64,000 nt of DNA from Cristatella mucedo (taxonomy: Eukaryota; Bryozoa; Phylactolaemata; Cristatellidae), in contig WPIO01000023.1 of the NCBI GenBank assembly GCA_009760855.2, positions 1,429,501 through 1,493,500 of the forward strand. The letters are read 5' to 3'. Shown here piece after piece: positions 1 through 26,275 of the stretch (its first letter is position 1; each line of letters begins with the position of its first letter). The notes under the pieces were generated by a model. That model searched no databases and had not been told where the DNA came from. It saw only the letters and a list, made by a program, of their open reading frames with translations. Both the position numbers and the translations under genes were made by a program.

Positions 1-53
1 GTGGCAGGGTCGCCACGTATACACGCAAGAGTAGATACTCAGGCAAGCATGAG

Positions 54-253
54 CCACACCTTGGCATACGCCGCACCCTGGCATATGCCACACCTTGGCA
101 TATGCCACACCCTGGCATATGCCACACCTTGGCATATGCCACACCCTGGCATATGCCACACCCTGGCATATGCCACACCCTGGCATATCCCACACCCTGG
201 CATACGCCACACCTATGCCACACACGTATGCCACACATTGGCATACGCCACAC
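54..253. repeat. 17-bp minisatellite
   Basis: About ten tandem copies of a 17-base unit, CACACCCTGGCATATGC, with variants (CTTGG, CATACGC). The later units are shortened. It lies in a FOCAD intron at the window edge. Confidence 0.9.
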
Positions 254-517
254 CCTTCAGGCACATTTAAAGACATAGCAACCATTCGAGTGCAAGCAGG
301 CACGCAGATGCATAACATACAGTAGCATACACCCAAGACTACTCACTATATCACCACCAAACAAAAACGAAAAGCATCAAGAAAAGCACAGAGAGCTGCT
401 CAGTAGTAGTGAGCACCGGAACAGCTAGCTAATGATAGAGATGGAAGAATGGCGACAGTGCACGGCAGGCGGCGCAAGGCAGGTGGGGCAGGCTCGGATC
501 GCTCCGCTTGCACCTAC
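254..517. other. FOCAD intron sequence, nothing recognised
   Basis: Unique-looking sequence between the minisatellite and the last visible FOCAD exon. The next exon lies beyond the window. Confidence 0.5.
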
Positions 518-14728
<14,211 letters not shown>

Positions 14729-15184
14729 TGGCAAGGGTTTGCTTAGACCCAGTCGTCAGCTGCTTTCACAATATCTGAAAGGTGAATCAGAATAGTGACT
14801 AGCCATTGCTCAGGCTTAGCACATCTGCATCAGCCCTACGACAAGATGATAAGTAGGGGTGAATTCGGATAGCAGCATGGATAGATTCATGATAGGGCAG
14901 TAAAACCCGACAAGCAACTCTATTCAATGAACCAGGAGCCATAAATCTTTCATCTTTAAAAGTGCTTACAATCGAACCGCTAGAAAAAAATGACATTTTT
15001 TCAAACTTCCCAGAAGATAAGACATGATACCAAGAACCTTGTTATGCCTAAGCACTTATCTTGTAACAAGTTCCATGATTGGCACCTTTCAACAGGCCAC
15101 ACACTTGTCTCAAACAGAGGATCATCAAGTAAAGGAATGGTAAATATGGCTAGACCATTAGGTGGATTTCCCCAGCTCTAAAAC

Positions 15185-15900
15185 GGCTCCCAACAATTGG
15201 TATCGCTGTGCTTGATAGAAAAGAACCTCAAATCCTTTGGAGACCGTGCATTTAGTTCGCATGCTCCCAAAGCCTGGAACTCCCTCCCGACCTGCGTCAG
15301 AACATCCCCTGACCTGACCATATTTAAAAAGAACTTAAAACACCTATTTAGGACAGCATTTAGTGGGTCCCTGTGATTCGTCCTTCATGTGTTTATGCAT
15401 AAAAATAATAATAATGATAATAATTCACTTGATAAAGCGCCTTCAGAGAACTTAATCTCTCTCGAGGCGCTTTACATTTGCTGTAAAGTGAAGTGCATAC
15501 TGACACTGTGCATGCTGCCACTAACCACATTTGCATGCTGACCCTGTGCATGTCACCCCTAACCATGCTATTCATGTTGTTTGTGTATCACGCATGATAT
15601 TACTCACCATTCATTTGCATTTCCCTTTGCAGCAAATGTAAAGCGCCTAGAGGGAGATTGAGTTCTCTGAGGGTGCTTTATCCGGTGCATTATTATTATT
15701 ATTATTATAAAGAAGGATACGTTACCAACACCACAGGCTAAACTCCTACTACTCTGGGAATTTTTGTCAAAAGTAGCTGCTGCTTCAAAACATTCCCAGG
15801 CTGTTTCGAAAGGGTTTGACATGCTTTCTTTACTGCAAATGTAAAGTGCCTAGAACGAGATTGAGTTCTCTTAGGGTGCCACCTATAACAATTTATAACT
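15185..15900. mobile_element. Cluster of LINE family A 3' ends, one inverted
   Basis: 15225-15400 (+) carries the ORF2 end (GCTCCCAAAGCCTGGAACTC) and 3' UTR. 15405-15487 (-) is an inverted terminal block. 15488-15712 (+) is another 3' UTR with tail and ATT repeat. 15825-15895 (+) is a further terminal block. At least three insertions appear nested or adjacent. Confidence 0.75.
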
Positions 15901-16670
15901 ATTGCTGTATGGAATCGGCTAGACAAGATATCATACGAAGCTCTTTTACTCATAACGGCCAACGCTGATCTTGCTTCTCACTCTTTGGGCCTCTCAACGG
16001 CCAAGTTAATGGGAGTGATTTATTGAGTGCCAAACATGAACTGAGAAGCAGTAGTTGCAATTCCGGAAACACTAAAGCCGATGGCCATCCGACTGGAAAG
16101 CCCATGGCCGACGCCTGCTGCCAGTTTCACCTAGTCATAGTAAGCACTGGCACCAGCTGCTAGTACGCATCACTCGCAGAGACTCATAGCTGCATAGGCA
16201 CTGACATAGCAGCAGGTTAGCATAGGTGGTTCGAGGCAAACTGGGCTGGCAGCAGCAGCCAATTGGCAGGCCACAGTCAGGAGGTCAGGTGGAGCTTCGC
16301 AAGCCGGGCATGTACGAGCACGCCCAGCCTCGTAGCCTACGTGACGGCCATTGCTAGCTCGCGTTTTCCATAAGTAATCAAGGGTTCCCAGGTTAAGCAG
16401 GACGCGAGTATGTCTATTGATTGTGCACGGGAAAAAGGACGGGTGCATGCTTTCTGCTTTGATTGCTGCGTAAACGCCCGTCACGCTGTCTACGGCCAGC
16501 CAGGCCATATGAGAGGGGCAGCGGGCTCTTCGCGCTGCTTGGGTCGGAGGATGCGAGGCGGCAGCAACGCGGCTAGAAGGGTAAACAGGTTGCCACGACA
16601 ACGCGAGAACACGCCGTCGTGCGGCAGCCCACAGCTGGGATACGCTTCGCCGCTTGAAAGAAGCATTCTC

Positions 16671-16746
16671 TTGCGCCCGTGCCCTATGCAAATCCTAGAC
16701 CGCCGCAGCGGCGGTGGTCGAGGATTTGCATAGGGCACGGGAGCAA
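16671..16746. repeat. Near-perfect hairpin with two octamer motifs
   Basis: Arms of about 36 bases (16671-16706 and 16708-16746) pair with about two mismatches and a 3-base bulge around a 1-base centre. Each arm carries ATGCAAAT/ATTTGCAT, the POU-domain octamer. It sits between the divergent FOCAD and cyclin B genes in a GC-rich patch. It may be a bidirectional regulatory site or a decayed foldback element. Confidence 0.75.
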
Positions 16747-17851
16747 GCTCGCACGGCGGGGCGGCGGCAGCGGCGGTTGCCGGCCGGTGCGAGACGACGC
16801 GTGGCAAGCTGCCACCGCTGCTTGGAATGCAGCGGCGAGACTGCGGCAAGCGCGTGGCCAAAACTGCAGCTGAGCTTAGATATTTTGAGTCGTATTGTCG
16901 TGGACCCGCACGTTAAAACGCGAAGACCAAGCCCGACCGCGGGCAACAAAAAGACGCTTTGCCAAACGAGATTTCAGTCGCGCCTCGGATAGACATTGTT
17001 AGCTACTTACTGCAACTGTTAAAAGTCGTGTTCATAAATGTAAGGAATAACCTTTCCAATATATGCGAGCATGCGCGATGGTAGCAAGGAATTTTTTAGT
17101 GCTGGACAAGCAGCACGGCATCCAAGAGCCAGCAGAGGAGTGAGGGCAGACCACCAGGCAACCAGCATGCACACCCACATAGACACGATGGTGTGCGACT
17201 CGCTAAAAGGTGAGACGACGCAAACTAAGACCGACCATCTGAAATTGATTCGCGGATAACAAAAGAGCGCATGAATAAATGTTCTACATTAAAATACACA
17301 TGAGTCATTCCGAATGAGTGTAAACGTAATCGTAATGTGCACTACAGGCCGTAACGGCACCCTGTCACGTGACCTACCGCGGCCCAATAAAGGTGCTTCG
17401 CGGACGCCCGGCTAGCTTTCAAATAAGCAGCACGCCGCTGGGCTACTGTGTAGTCAGGTCGCAGTGTAAAGCGCCGGAGTTTGCCGTCAGTTTCAGTACG
17501 GGGTATCCAGTACGTAATCGACCTAAGCAATGACACATTATCAAAGGACCGTGGTAAGTTGGGACGAGACCCGATGCCTGTGGCATCGTATCGTATCGCT
17601 GTGCTTCTCTTTCAGCGTATGCCGACGCTTCGCGAATCGACGCCTAGAAGCGCTGGTTTGCTGCCTTCGCTATTTCGTGGTACCACCAGTAGAGTACTTT
17701 TGTTAGCGCTGGTTGGTCGGCAGTCGTTGCGGAACTGCAGCGCCTACGAATTCTCCCGCACTACGGGCGGTCATTTTTAAATGCCCGGCGTCATCTTACC
17801 CGTACCCCTGTGCGCTTCGGCGACGGCTGTATTGACCTGCTACCGCCTCCG

Positions 17852-17859
17852 TATAAAAA
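17852..17859 (+). promoter_or_regulatory. Candidate TATA box of cyclin B
   Basis: TATAAAAA lies about 150 bases upstream of the first recognised cyclin B exon and on its strand. A TTCAAA at 17941-17946 (TTTGAA on the other strand) resembles the CHR element of G2/M promoters, but it is short enough to be chance. The transcription start is not established. Confidence 0.45.
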
Positions 17860-18004
17860 CGAGGAAAGCGGCAGCGTAAGAAAGAAATCTGTTCGCAGCT
17901 GTCAAAGTGAGGACCCAACGGTCATCGGAAAGGGTCGAAATTCAAATTAAACCTGCCCGGATGTGCTGCTGCTACCTTTCAATACATGAATGGGGTTTTT
18001 ATAG

Positions 18005-21000
18005 GCCATCGGCAACCGAGCCCTCGCTGACAGGGAAAATGATTTGGGTAAGGATGCCGTGAAAGGTGCTCTGGTACGAAAGCCGCTTCAACGAGCAGCG
18101 TTGACGAGCGTCGGCAACGTCCAGCCGCCAATCAGCACCGATGCAGCCGCCCTGGTGAGTACCTGGTTGCTAAGCAAGTTGCTACGCCGCCGTCTGACGC
18201 TTCGAGCGCATCGACCTAAGCATATCGTTTGAGCTGACTTTGTTCCTGTGGTCTGAAACAACAGTCAATCGCAGCTAGTGTTGCCGAGCCTTCACGTGAG
18301 TCGTAAGCAGTGTTAGCTCGTTTTAACGCATTGGCTGAATCCATCAGCCAAATTGAGAGAGGACTATACCACGAGCTAAGGGATATTTCGTAGGCGAGCT
18401 GAAGGGTATCATAGGCGCTAGAAGAAGAGAGAAATATCTTCGCTCGTGCTCGGAAGAAGAACCTAGCCTACGTTAACCCCTAGTGGACCAGATAACTGTT
18501 GACATTTCTGGCAGGCAGTGCCGCAAGCCGGTTGCTGCAATAATGCATTGCAGCGACTACAACTTGCTGTTGTGGATGTCTTGTAGGCTGAGAAAAAAGA
18601 TGCTCCTCTCACGAGGTCCAGGGCCTTGTCGCAAAATCGGCTGCCTCTGCATTCAGTGGTGGTTGCAGAGCAGCCATTTGCTCGCAAAGCTGAGGTAATG
18701 CAATCGAGTGAAGCGTTTGCTGTTGTGTAATCGTGTTACTCGTCATGTAGCTGCGAAAAGTCCATATATGCTAAAGGTCGTCCTCAACGAGGAAGCAAGT
18801 CCTATGGATGTTAGTGGCTTGGATGACTTGGATGCAGCTTCGACACTTCCTCTTGGCATCACTAACATTGATGAAGAAGACATTGATAATCCCCAACTTG
18901 TAGCTGAATACGTCAATGGAATATATGCCTATCTGAGAAAGCTTGAGGTATTTCATCTGTTTTCCTGTGTGAACCATTTCTCTCCCATTTGTGTAGAGGG
19001 TTTATGCATATTCTTCATGGGTGGGCCATTGAGTGCTGTGTTATTGAAAGTGATGGCCCAGGAGTATGCTAATTAAAGCCTTTTCTACCGGCCGTCGAGC
19101 AACATATAACCCCGAGTGAAATGTGCAGGTCGTGCTTGTGATTTACTGGTTTTTTGTGCTACCCATTTTCTCAGCATTTTCATTCAATGCAGACATTTGT
19201 CCACGAATGTGCTCAATGTGCTCTTTCTCTTGATCCGCTCATCAGAAAACAACTCAGAAAATTCAAAGTGCCTAGAAAGAGATTATGTTTTTTGAGGGTG
19301 CTATACGAAGATAATGTTATTTTTATATTTGAAATGTAGACAGTGATGTGATATGATACACAGAATAACAAATGTCACCAGCTTTATACCCATTAAAAAG
19401 GTTGAGATTGGGCCAGCTGTTTACTAGGTTGTGACTGTTACCAACTCAGCCCTAACCAGAGTTCACTTTTTCCAGCTATAGTGAAAATATTAGCTAATAT
19501 AATAGCTAAATATAACCTAAAAGCACGGTTTCCAAAAGATTTGAGAGTGGTTCGAGGAATGGCTAAACGATTTGAGTCAAATGCTCACCTGGTACAATGC
19601 CTAGCCCTATTGAGAAGTAGCTTTGATAGGTAAGCCAGACCAAGAGAATGAAGGGACATAAAAGTGAATGACAAAACCTTGAAGTTGTATGCTGCTTGAT
19701 GGATAGCTAGTTCAGGTTGGTGAACAGTGGTGTGGTGTGGCGATTGCAACATTCACGATGGACAAGTGTGGCTGCAGAGTGGGCCGGAAGGCCTGTTTAT
19801 AGTGAGTCGGAGAAGTCTCAGCAAAGCTGCTGTCACAAATGCATGAACCAACTTGGATGCGGTATCCCTGTTTTAACCAGGGCCACATTTTTGCATTGTT
19901 ATTCGATGAAAGTAGGTAGACTTGGCTGTGGAGCCGTCGTGGTTGTCTAGTGAAAGATCATTTTTAAACAAGCACCTAGATTTCGTGCAGATGCTGCACG
20001 AGGTATGCTGGCCGAACCCATTTTGAGGGTTAGGTTTTCCAATCTTTGAGTACGACTAGGTTTCCCATAACTAGTAAGTTGGTTTAATCGTCATTCAATT
20101 TGACACAGTTTGCTGCCATCCCAGTGGGAATATCAGCAATACATTTAGCACCGGAGTTGAGAGAGTTCGATAAGCTGGAAGGCAGGAAGGACCAAAGCAC
20201 AGATACGAGGGAGATGAACCGGAGACATGAACCGATTACATTGCCTAAAACCATTACTATACCATCATTGTTATGATTTCTATAGCTATCACATAACCAT
20301 CCTAAACATGTCATGTTCAAGGGCCATACCCTATGGGTATAGAAGACCAGGATATTAACTATGTGTGTGGGCATTTTGCATTATTGCCATCGACAAAGCT
20401 GGCATGTCAATGTCAGTAAGCAATGAATGATGCTGCACAGGTCGTAATCCTGAAGCTTTACTTGATATCCACACCTCATTTTTGCATACTCGGATGGCTG
20501 GAGTGCAGTCATGTTATATTGACTATTCATCTTTTTTGTATGACACTGTTGTGTTACAGCACTTAAGCTAATTTTTGGCCGATTTTCATAAACTTTGACC
20601 ATTTGCAGCTATTGATTTATGATTCATGTTGCACTGCCAGGAATATGAGCCTGTTGAGCATAATTCTTTAATACTCATTTATTGCTGTAAACAATATGTG
20701 TAACCTCTTCGCATATTTTGAATTCCACTTTTCACTGTATCTTTGTGGCTGCTGAATCTAGTTTGCCTGCTGCTAAGCAATGTTGCTTAAAACAGCTGTC
20801 GGTGTAATGCATTGCTCACATGAGGAATCGCAGCTAAGGCAAGTGGGCCAGTCGCATCTCTGAGAAAATAATCTCTTTGCTGAGGTTAGGGGTTTCTTCA
20901 CTCTTTGTGGAGTTTTGTCGTCTTAACTCCATCTGCCTCTTACTTTGTCATGTAACACATTATATTTTCAGAGCAATAGCATGAACTCGACCACTGCAGG

Positions 21001-23302
21001 CTACTTTTAGTGCTTTGTGAATCGGCTTTCCTTGACTCAGTTGTACTGTTTATAATAAGTAACAAGCATAAAGACGGTTTGTCACCTCAATTTGTACATC
21101 TCGATTGCCCATTCGATCATGCTTCCTTTGCTGCAAACGTAAAGTGTCTAGAAAGAGATGGAGTTCTCTGGGGTGCTATAACGAATGTATTAACAATAGC
21201 AATAATAATATTATTATCATTAATGTATTAGCTAGGCTTGTGCCTTATTCTCGAATGGCATGCCTATGAAATCCAGTGGGGCATCAATACACAGTCTGGC
21301 TGTAAGTAAAGTAAGTTTGAGAGTAAAAGCATTAATAGAAAACAAAAGCCTGAATTGATATTTGACTGCAGTTTATTATTTGCACTTGTTGCAACTTAAG
21401 GTTTACTCGTTTCTTTGTTACCAACTCGTCTAACTAATAATAATCTTTTATAGCACCACTATGTTCACTATCGGCAAGACATCAATGTGCTGAATGAAGA
21501 TACATTTATTTTTTGCACGACAGGCTTTTTGGAAATTTTTGATTTGCTACGTAAACTTTGGTTTCATTAATTTGCATGGCATCGCGAATATCTGCAGTAA
21601 TCATGCTTGTGGGTGAGCCTGTCCTCAATCACATCCACCCAGAGCAAGTAACCCGGACGAAGTTTTATCTTCAAGCCGGTCTTGAAGCCATCATTTCAGT
21701 ATAGCTAGCCTGCCCAGGCAACAAACTCCAAAGGACAGATGCCTTGCAAGTGTATTATCTCAATCCCTTAGTGTGCGTGCATGCCATTTGCTTGTTTGTT
21801 GGACCATTAAGATCCAAAGGATCTAGTAGGCTTTTATGGCTGGCCGTGTGCCAAACCAGCATGGGAGGGGACCTGTGATCCGTGTGACATTCCTCGATCT
21901 CACCAAATGTTTTAGACTGATTTTGCTGTTAAACTGAAAAGTGGTAAAGATCCCTCCCTCACTCATTAAATGGTTCACTTATATGAATTGCTTTGTTTTT
22001 CAAGTTCTGATTGATCGACAGCTCACCAAAAGGAGAGAATTAAGAGTATTTTTGATAATACAAATGCATAGATTATGCGTTTGCCAGTTCCTTTGTAAAG
22101 TATTCCAGATAGTCACTGATTGCAGCACTATTATGAAGCTGGATGGCATGTGACCCGAACTTGGAATCTTTTAACGATATGGTTTGTCAAGCAATTATAT
22201 TTCGACTGCTGACAACTTTTTCACGAGAAGGCATTTATGTTTTCATATTGATTGCAGCAACAACAAGCTGTGCGAAAAAACTACATGGAGGGCTACAAAG
22301 GTATTAATCCTAAAATGAGAGCTATTCTTGTGGATTGGTTGGTTCAAGTGCATCTGAGATTCCACCTTCTCCAGGAGACACTTTATTTGGCGATTGCCAT
22401 TTTGGACCGGTTTTTACAGGTATTGGTTTCACGTCGCCTTTGGCGCCTCAGCCTTTGCTACGCTAAGTAATTTGCTAGTTCTCTCACGATTATTTGAACT
22501 TGTATGTCTTAGCTATTTGTGGTCATGTATATTGGCTATCGCATTGCCAGGTCCACGAAGTAGGAAAGACCAAGCTGCAGCTGGTTGGCATTACTGCCAT
22601 GTTGTTGGCCTCAAAATACGAAGAGATGTTTGCACCTGAGCTGAATGACTTCGTGTACATTGCCGACAATGCATACACGAAGGCGCACATTCGTCACATG
22701 GAGGTCATCATGTTGAAGGCTCTCAATTTTGACTTGGGGCGACCGTTGCCACTGCACTTCCTCAGGCGGTACTCCAAGGCTGGTCAGGTAAGTTTCTGTT
22801 AAACATCGGGCATTTGTGCTTGCTGTCACCGCAGCTGCAAATTTACGAAGCTTTTGTTTCAGATGGATGCCACAACACATACTCTGGCCAAGTACATTAT
22901 GGAGCTTAGTGTGGTTGACTACGGCATGGTTCACTATCATCCCTCCGAGATTGCTGCTGCCTCACTTTATCTCACTATGAGGGTGATTGATGCAAATGCA
23001 GAGTGGACTCATGACCTGTGTCACTATAGCACTTACAGTGAGGAACACCTGCTTCCCATAATGCAACGACTGGCGATTCTTGTATCCAAGGCTAATAGCA
23101 GCAAGCAGCAGGTCAGTCAATTTTTAAGCGTTTTAGTCGTTGTTGCGACTGCTTGTCATATTTGTAGTCAAAATCTTTTCTTTCTTTTAAGGCAATTTAC
23201 CAGAAATACCAAAGCTCGAAGTTTGCTAAAATTAGTTCCACCGAAGAGCTCAAGACTTCAGACTACCTGTTGGAATTGGCAGGCTCGGCAGAGATGCATT
23301 AG
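18005..23302 (+). CDS. CCNB: G2/mitotic cyclin B, six recognised exons, start exon missing
   Basis: Exons: 18005-18154, 18777-18947, 22258-22419, 22551-22787, 22863-23111, 23192-23302 (stop TAG). Exon 18005 carries a destruction box RAALTSVGN. The next ends [20 protein letters not shown], the lead-in to the cyclin box. Exon 22258 has the hallmark [16 protein letters not shown] and [18 protein letters not shown]. Exon 22551 has [17 protein letters not shown] and [11 protein letters not shown], which favour type B over type A. Exons 22863 and 23192 complete the second cyclin fold. All recognised introns are phase 0. About 360 residues are seen against roughly 400 usual. Cyclin B activates CDK1 for mitotic entry and is destroyed by the APC/C through the D-box. 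The initiator ATG must lie in an upstream exon. The acceptor before 18777 is weak, so a small exon between 18154 and 18777 is possible. Confidence 0.93.
19500..20120 (-). mobile_element. LINE family A ORF2 fragment in cyclin B intron
   Basis: Matches the antisense of the 7744-8717 copy block by block (TTTCCAAAAGATTTGAGAG, CTTGAAGTTGTATGCTGCTT, TTTCGTGCAGATGCTGC, CCCATAACTAG). Many stops. Confidence 0.8.
21110..21225 (+). mobile_element. LINE family A terminal block and tail
   Basis: Contains TTTGCTGCAAACGTAAAGTG, then GAAAGAGATGGAGTTCTCTG, and ends in AATAATAATATTATTATC. Confidence 0.75.
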
Positions 23303-24450
23303 CATATAGCTGCTTCTTGTGATTAGTCCACAATCAAGACTTTTGCCGAGCCTTTGTTGCTAAGGGATGACTTACGAGCATTCACTATACGTTGGTCGGG
23401 TATCTGCAACCTCATTGCTCTCATTCCAAATAATGGATCTACAGTTTGTCCAAGTGACTGACATACGGACAATACGTTTGGAATCTTATTATTGGGAGAA
23501 GTGTGTCAGTTCCTGACAATACATATGCATAGATATATGTTGTCCTTGATGGTGATGCTCATATATGTCGACTGGCATGCAGCGAAACCCGTGGACTTGT
23601 GCATTTTACGAGTAATGGGTGTCTTATATTTCATGATTCTTTAATAAATTATGGAAGTAACCAATTATTGGAAAGCTGTCTTTCTAAATTGTCAAGCTTG
23701 CTAATTAGGCTGACTTGCTGTGCTTTTTTGATTAGGCTAACAAGCTTAAAAATTGGCTATACAAGAACTATAATACTGGTGACTTTATTCGACAGCGAGC
23801 TTGTTAAGCCTCGTCAAATTACAATAGTCAGATCCTAGGTGGTACGTAACTGCAACTCTTGTTGATCCATCAAACAGTAACTTGCCCACGTTTGTCAAAT
23901 CTTTTGGGATGCTATGTACCATGGTCGTCGTGCACATTTATTGCTGTTATTACTGTGGCACTGCAAATAGATAAGCATTGCCTGAGCACTAATTACATAG
24001 GTGTGTATAACTTATTCAGCTTAGTGCTTGTCACAACATGTAGAGCTTGAGTGGAAAATACCTGTGGTGTTGTCTAATTGCAGATTTATTGGTTAATAAA
24101 AGCTCATGCGTATCACGAATTAAGCCAGGCAGGATGCCCCGCCTTGGTTTTACTGAGCATGAAATCAGGGTATGAGTAGCATGCCAGATCGAAAACTCCT
24201 TATTGGGCGAGGGCCAGCTGGCCAATGTGCCTGCAACTCAAGTGCAACTACTGTTGTGTCAGGTCAATTGATGTGTCAGGGTCGGTTCAACCTCTTAGTT
24301 AGGCCCGCAGGTATTTACCGATTGAGCGATTTGTTGACATCCTCAAACTATTCATAATAATATTTGCTCGGTCTATACGAATCATTCTCTATGCATTCGT
24401 GCATGCTGCTTGTGCATTAGAGTTATCAGAAATCATAACTATAGTGCTTC
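23303..24450. other. Cyclin B 3' flank, no gene seen
   Basis: AT-rich sequence after cyclin B with a candidate poly(A) signal. No domain, RNA or repeat was recognised. Confidence 0.5.
23643..23648 (+). promoter_or_regulatory. Candidate poly(A) signal of cyclin B
   Basis: AATAAA lies 341 bases after the cyclin B stop codon, the first clear copy on this strand downstream of the gene. Confidence 0.45.
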
Positions 24451-24459
24451 TTTTTCTGC

Positions 24460-26275
24460 AACCTTGGGACCTGAGATGTGCCTCGAAGCTGCAGCAGTTG
24501 TATGCCACCAACCGTATGACGTCCATCGGCCATAGATCCTTCTTCCAGTGTCGACCGTATTCTCCGGCGACCTGCCTCTCCCTCTGGGAGGCCGAGTCGG
24601 CCATCCGATAACGACCGTCTGGACGCTCTCCTATAAAGAACGGTCCCACCTCGACTGGCGCAGGGCACTAGCCTAATGTCAGCACTGTCCAAGGACGACG
24701 TTGCCGCACACCTTCGAAGAGCTGGTAACACAAGAGCTAACGGTCTAGAATATCGCCACCTGCGCCACGTTGACCCTAGATGCAGGCTTATCGTGGAAGA
24801 CGGGTCTCACGATCCTGATCCATAAGAAGAGTGACCCCAGCCTACCCGGCAACTTTCGACCGATCACGTTGCCCATGCTCAATAAGCTGCTCTCGGGCTG
24901 CCTGGCCGCAATGCTGAGCAAGCTTGCCACTGGCTGTGGGCCGCTGTCTCTCCAGCAGAAGGGCTTCGTGCTGGGCATAGAAGGGCTTCGTGCTGGGCTG
25001 CCTCGAGCAGTCCTTCCTAGTGGAGAGCGCCTTTGACTAGACAAGGGGCCGGCGTGGTTGACTCGGCGTGCCTCGACCTGCAGAATGCCTTTGGCAGCAT
25101 TCCTCACGTCTCTCTGCTCCGTGTGCTCTGGCACGCTGGGTTCTTAGACGAGGACTTCTGCAGATTCGTGGAGCGTATCTACTCCGGCTTGCTCCTGGAG
25201 TTTCTGGTGTGCAGCAAATCTTAACAGCTTTCTGACGACGGCTGGTTCCAACAGGGTGACCCTCTCTCGCCGATCTTATTTGATCTGGTGATGGTGCCGG
25301 TCATCAGGCTCTATCGCCACTTGGGCGATACCGCTCTGTCCGTCTTCGCCCTGGCAGACGACCTCGCTTTATTCTCGGGCACGTCCATCGGCCTGCAGCA
25401 GGCCCTGGTTTGGGCTGCCGATCACGCCGTCTTGATGCTAAGCATGCATAGAAACAAGTTCAAGCCGGAAAAGTGCTGTGTCGCCCGCCCAGGCAAGAAG
25501 GCCGTGCCTGCTCCCATCTCCTTGAACGGCCGACAGATTCCCGAGCTGTTGGAGAATGAGTCTGTGACCTACCTCGGAGCCCCACAGATTCTCGGGCGGC
25601 CTAAGGCCAAGATTGAGTATGCCTTCTCATTCCTTGATAGGGACGTGCTTCCGGGACGTGCTGCCGATGGAAGCCGGTCATATCCCGGAACGGCCACCAA
25701 CTGCCGCCTTTGCCGAACCGAGACTGTGACCGTCTGCCACGTCTAAGCTACTTCCGATTGATGGTGTAAGCAATAACGGCCACAACCTGATTCTGGGTCT
25801 CTTAATCAGGGCTCTTCCGGCCACTTCGAGTCTCCTGCCTCTCAGCAGGTCACGCCTTCCGGCTCGCCGGGGTCCGGGTTGAGAGCTGGACTTGTTCATC
25901 GATCAAGGCACCGATTCGGTCATAATCGGTGTAACGGTGCCCTTTGAGGGCAGCAAGGATGCCCTGGTGCTGGCGGCCCGGAAAAAGGTTGATAAGTACG
26001 AGCCGTAGCCCGGTCTTTCCTGACCGCTGGGTACCGGTCGGCAGTAGTGGTCGCAGTGGTCCTACGTGGTCGGCGCTCTGGGTGGCTGGTGGCCGGATAA
26101 TGAAATCTACCTGGCGGATCTCGGCATTTCGCTCAAGGAACGGACGGCTTTTTGGTGACTTCGTCTCGGACGCTGTTTAAGGGTCGGAAGCCGTGTGGTC
26201 CCTGTTCCTGAACCGGGAGGCGCAGGTAGCCCCCCCCCCCCCGGCAGAGCAGGGCTTCTCCGGCTAAGGAACAAT
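24460..26275 (+). mobile_element. R2/NeSL-like RLE-type LINE, decayed copy 1
   Basis: Three successive frames carry non-LTR reverse transcriptase motifs: HKKSDPSLPGNFRPITL, CLDLQNAFGSIPHVSLLRVL, QQGDPLSP-like DDGWFQQGDPLSPILFDLV, then the catalytic FALADDLALFSG. Later YLGAP, a zinc-knuckle start NCRLC (25700), and an endonuclease-like tail IDQGTDSVIIGVTVPFEGS with KVDKY. An RT followed by a CCHC knuckle and a restriction-like endonuclease is the layout of R2/NeSL-type elements, as opposed to APE-type LINEs. Stops and frameshifts (for example the TAA at 25222) make it inactive. It has a high GC content against AT-rich flanks. The 3' end at about 26268 is shared with copy 2. A poly(C) run lies at 26230-26242. 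Confidence 0.82.

Larger units (their letters stand above)
14729..17851. other. FOCAD / cyclin B divergent intergenic region
   Basis: This 3.1-kb region between two divergent genes holds family A LINE 3' ends (15185-15900), the octamer hairpin, and a GC-rich stretch (about 16.1-16.9 kb). A CCAAT lies at about 17384. Open frames in the GC-rich stretch resemble no known protein. Confidence 0.6.
18948..22257. other. Large cyclin B intron, filled with LINE debris
   Basis: This 3.3-kb phase-0 intron is much longer than the other three downstream introns (75 to 131 bases). It contains LINE A 3' ends at about 19255-19330 (+) and 21110-21225 (+), and an antisense ORF2 fragment at about 19500-20120. 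Confidence 0.8.

Noticed and set aside
16170-16691. 173-codon minus-strand frame near the octamer hairpin
   Set aside because: Low complexity, GC-driven, no recognisable domain; not supported as a FOCAD exon.
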